Assembly (NCBI GenBank): GCA_964351625.1
Contig: CAYGOV010000008.1
Span: 111,532-175,531, forward strand
From: Marinoscillum sp964351625
GTDB taxonomy: Bacteria; Bacteroidota; Bacteroidia; Cytophagales; Cyclobacteriaceae
Direction of reading: 5' to 3'
Length of the DNA: 64,000 nucleotides
Shown here: piece by piece, positions 63,397 through 64,000 of the stretch
How positions within the stretch are numbered: position 1 is the first letter of the stretch
Layout: every line of letters starts with the position of its first letter
The notes under the pieces: model-generated
What the model was told of the DNA's origin: nothing
Seen by the model: only the letters and a program-made list of their open reading frames with translations
The model's database searches: none
Translations under genes and position numbers: made by a program

Positions 63397-63418
63397 CGAG
63401 GCGGGAACATAAGAAAGC

Positions 63419-63676
63419 TTATAAGCGCCCATCCGCTTTCATTCGATCCTCTACCTTTTTCATAATATCAGGTATGGTACTGTCACTTATTCCGCTTTCA
63501 AGACCTTTTGCAATAGCAGTTTTTAAAGTAGAAAATTTGGCATTTTTAGACTGATCTTGTCGAACAAGATGACTCAGGTATTCACTGTCATTTGTAAATT
63601 CTCCAGCGGTTATCTGAGCTTTGATCCATTTATCTTGCTGATCAGTAAAAGTTATTGTTTTTCTAACGGTTGCCAT
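63419..63676 (-). CDS. parD: ParD-type antitoxin
   Basis: The 85-aa protein begins TVRKTITFTDQQDKWIKAQI and continues AGEFTNDSEYLSHLVRQDQS, the ribbon-helix-helix layout of ParD/CC1690-type antitoxins, followed by an acidic C-terminal tail (ESGISDSTIPDIMKKVEDRM) that would wrap the toxin. The N-terminal strand binds the operator and represses its own promoter. The partner toxin gene behind it is broken, so this is an orphan antitoxin. Confidence 0.88.
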   Translation of the reverse strand: MATVRKTITFTDQQDKWIKAQITAGEFTNDSEYLSHLVRQDQSKNAKFSTLKTAIAKGLESGISDSTIPDIMKKVEDRMKADGRL

Positions 63677-63766
63677 ATTCGAATATACTTAGATAATCAT
63701 ACTATTGGTGTAATAGAAATACCTATTGACTACATATACAATCAATTAAAGTCTCAAGCTCCCCTC

Positions 63767-63824
63767 GTACCTCTAGCAAAGCGCCTCTAGGCCAAGCGCC
63801 TCTAGCCGAGCGCCTCGGCCTCAG
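63767..63824. repeat. Tandem 14-15-bp repeat including dispersed repeat B, copy 2
   Basis: Four imperfect units starting at 63,767, 63,781, 63,796 and 63,810 share (G)CGCCTCTAG. The last two units match 57,999-58,027 with two differences over about 30 bp. Confidence 0.65.
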
Positions 63825-63930
63825 TATGACAATTTATAAAGGGTGACAATTCATATTGGTTGTTCTGCAAAAAACAAGCTATCCATCATTATATTATCTT
63901 GCGAAAGTTTTCAAAACAAGATCATTTATT

Positions 63931-64000
63931 ATGAGGCGAAAAATTCCAGAATCAACGCTACCAAAACTCAATCGCTCGCAAATGATTACTCCTGAAGGCT
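63931..64000 (+). CDS. Start of a gene cut by the window edge
   Basis: ATG 63,931 opens a frame that reads MRRKIPESTLPKLNRSQMIT to the window end without a stop. Too short to identify; nearby REP-like repeats make a mobile-element gene possible, but this is a guess. Confidence 0.35.
   Translation, partial: MRRKIPESTLPKLNRSQMITPEG

Larger units (their letters stand above)
63095..63418. other. Stretch with toxin remnant, poly-C tract and REP-like pair
   Basis: No intact gene; it holds the promoter of the ParB-like operon at its left end and the repeat features listed separately. Confidence 0.5.
63220..63432 (-). pseudogene. Degraded ParE-like toxin gene
   Basis: ATG 63,432 overlaps the end of parD by 14 bp as ParE genes usually do, and begins MGAYKLS like ParE. 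After that the frame is unlike ParE until LLEVLRMSIMVSSH, which resembles the ParE C-terminus (RVLHxxMDVxxH). The middle (about 50 residues) is missing and replaced by REP-like sequence, and an 11-C tract stands at the 3' end. Probably inactive. Confidence 0.5.

Noticed and set aside
63767..63824. Tandem 14-15-bp units as a possible CRISPR array
   Set aside because: Units are contiguous without spacers and too short; no cas genes in the window.

Overview
The window reads as chromosome of a member of the Bacteroidota, most likely a marine or soil cytophagalean. The signs are a DUF5686/carboxypeptidase-regulatory-like outer-membrane protein, an HU-like histone with the Bacteroidota-type extended tail, an infC gene starting with ATT, Nudix-type sugar regulators and a stand-alone MacB/FtsX-like permease. 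The DNA is moderately AT-rich and becomes visibly more AT-rich in the accessory half.

Left third (1-24,100), ordinary chromosome. The 3' end of an M14-like peptidase and a sulfotransferase are followed by an XRE/S24 regulator. Next come an outer-membrane protein, a TPR lipoprotein and the block thrS-infC-rpmI-rplT. Two sugar loci follow. The galactose locus has a Nudix-fold regulator divergent from lacI-type regulator-galK-galE. The arabinose locus has a Nudix-fold AraR-like regulator divergent from araB-araD-araA-sodium/sugar symporter-mutarotase. A MacB-like permease broken by a frameshift ends this part.

Middle (24,100-31,260), mobile element. A Mu/Tn7-type transposition operon on the minus strand has two degenerate serine-recombinase-like proteins, a DDE transposase, an AAA+ MuB/TnsC-like ATPase and a small unknown protein. 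Two HTH regulators and one intact serine recombinase sit beside it. The transposase has an in-frame TAA exactly where the catalytic glutamate of the D-35-E motif should be. To its right is a scar holding the tail of a second McrC gene and a broken XRE gene.

Right half (31,260-63,700), defence island. On the minus strand are a SIR2-domain protein with an unrecognised C-terminal half, McrBC with base-reader domains, and a complete type I RM operon (hsdR-hsdM-hsdS). That operon runs directly into an AAA ATPase/DUF4276 Toprim-like pair resembling PARIS. Then come a plus-strand pair (exported metallo-beta-lactamase-fold protein and a 1148-aa membrane KAP-like NTPase) and small regulators. A metallophosphoesterase gene is split by about 4 kb carrying another two-gene cassette (SH3/MBL-fold protein and exported barrel-like protein). 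An HNH protein, an HU-like protein, a three-gene ParB-like/nuclease-like/m5C-methyltransferase operon and a ParD antitoxin with a wrecked ParE toxin complete the region, with REP-like repeats between them.

The best candidates for undescribed biology are: the SIR2 protein; the AAA/DUF4276 module inside the RM operon; the MBL+KAP pair; the MBL+barrel cassette that interrupts a housekeeping-type gene; the ParB-like/nuclease-like/m5C methyltransferase trio; and the transposon with two paralogous, apparently dead recombinase-like proteins. All function calls come from reading motifs; no database search was run.
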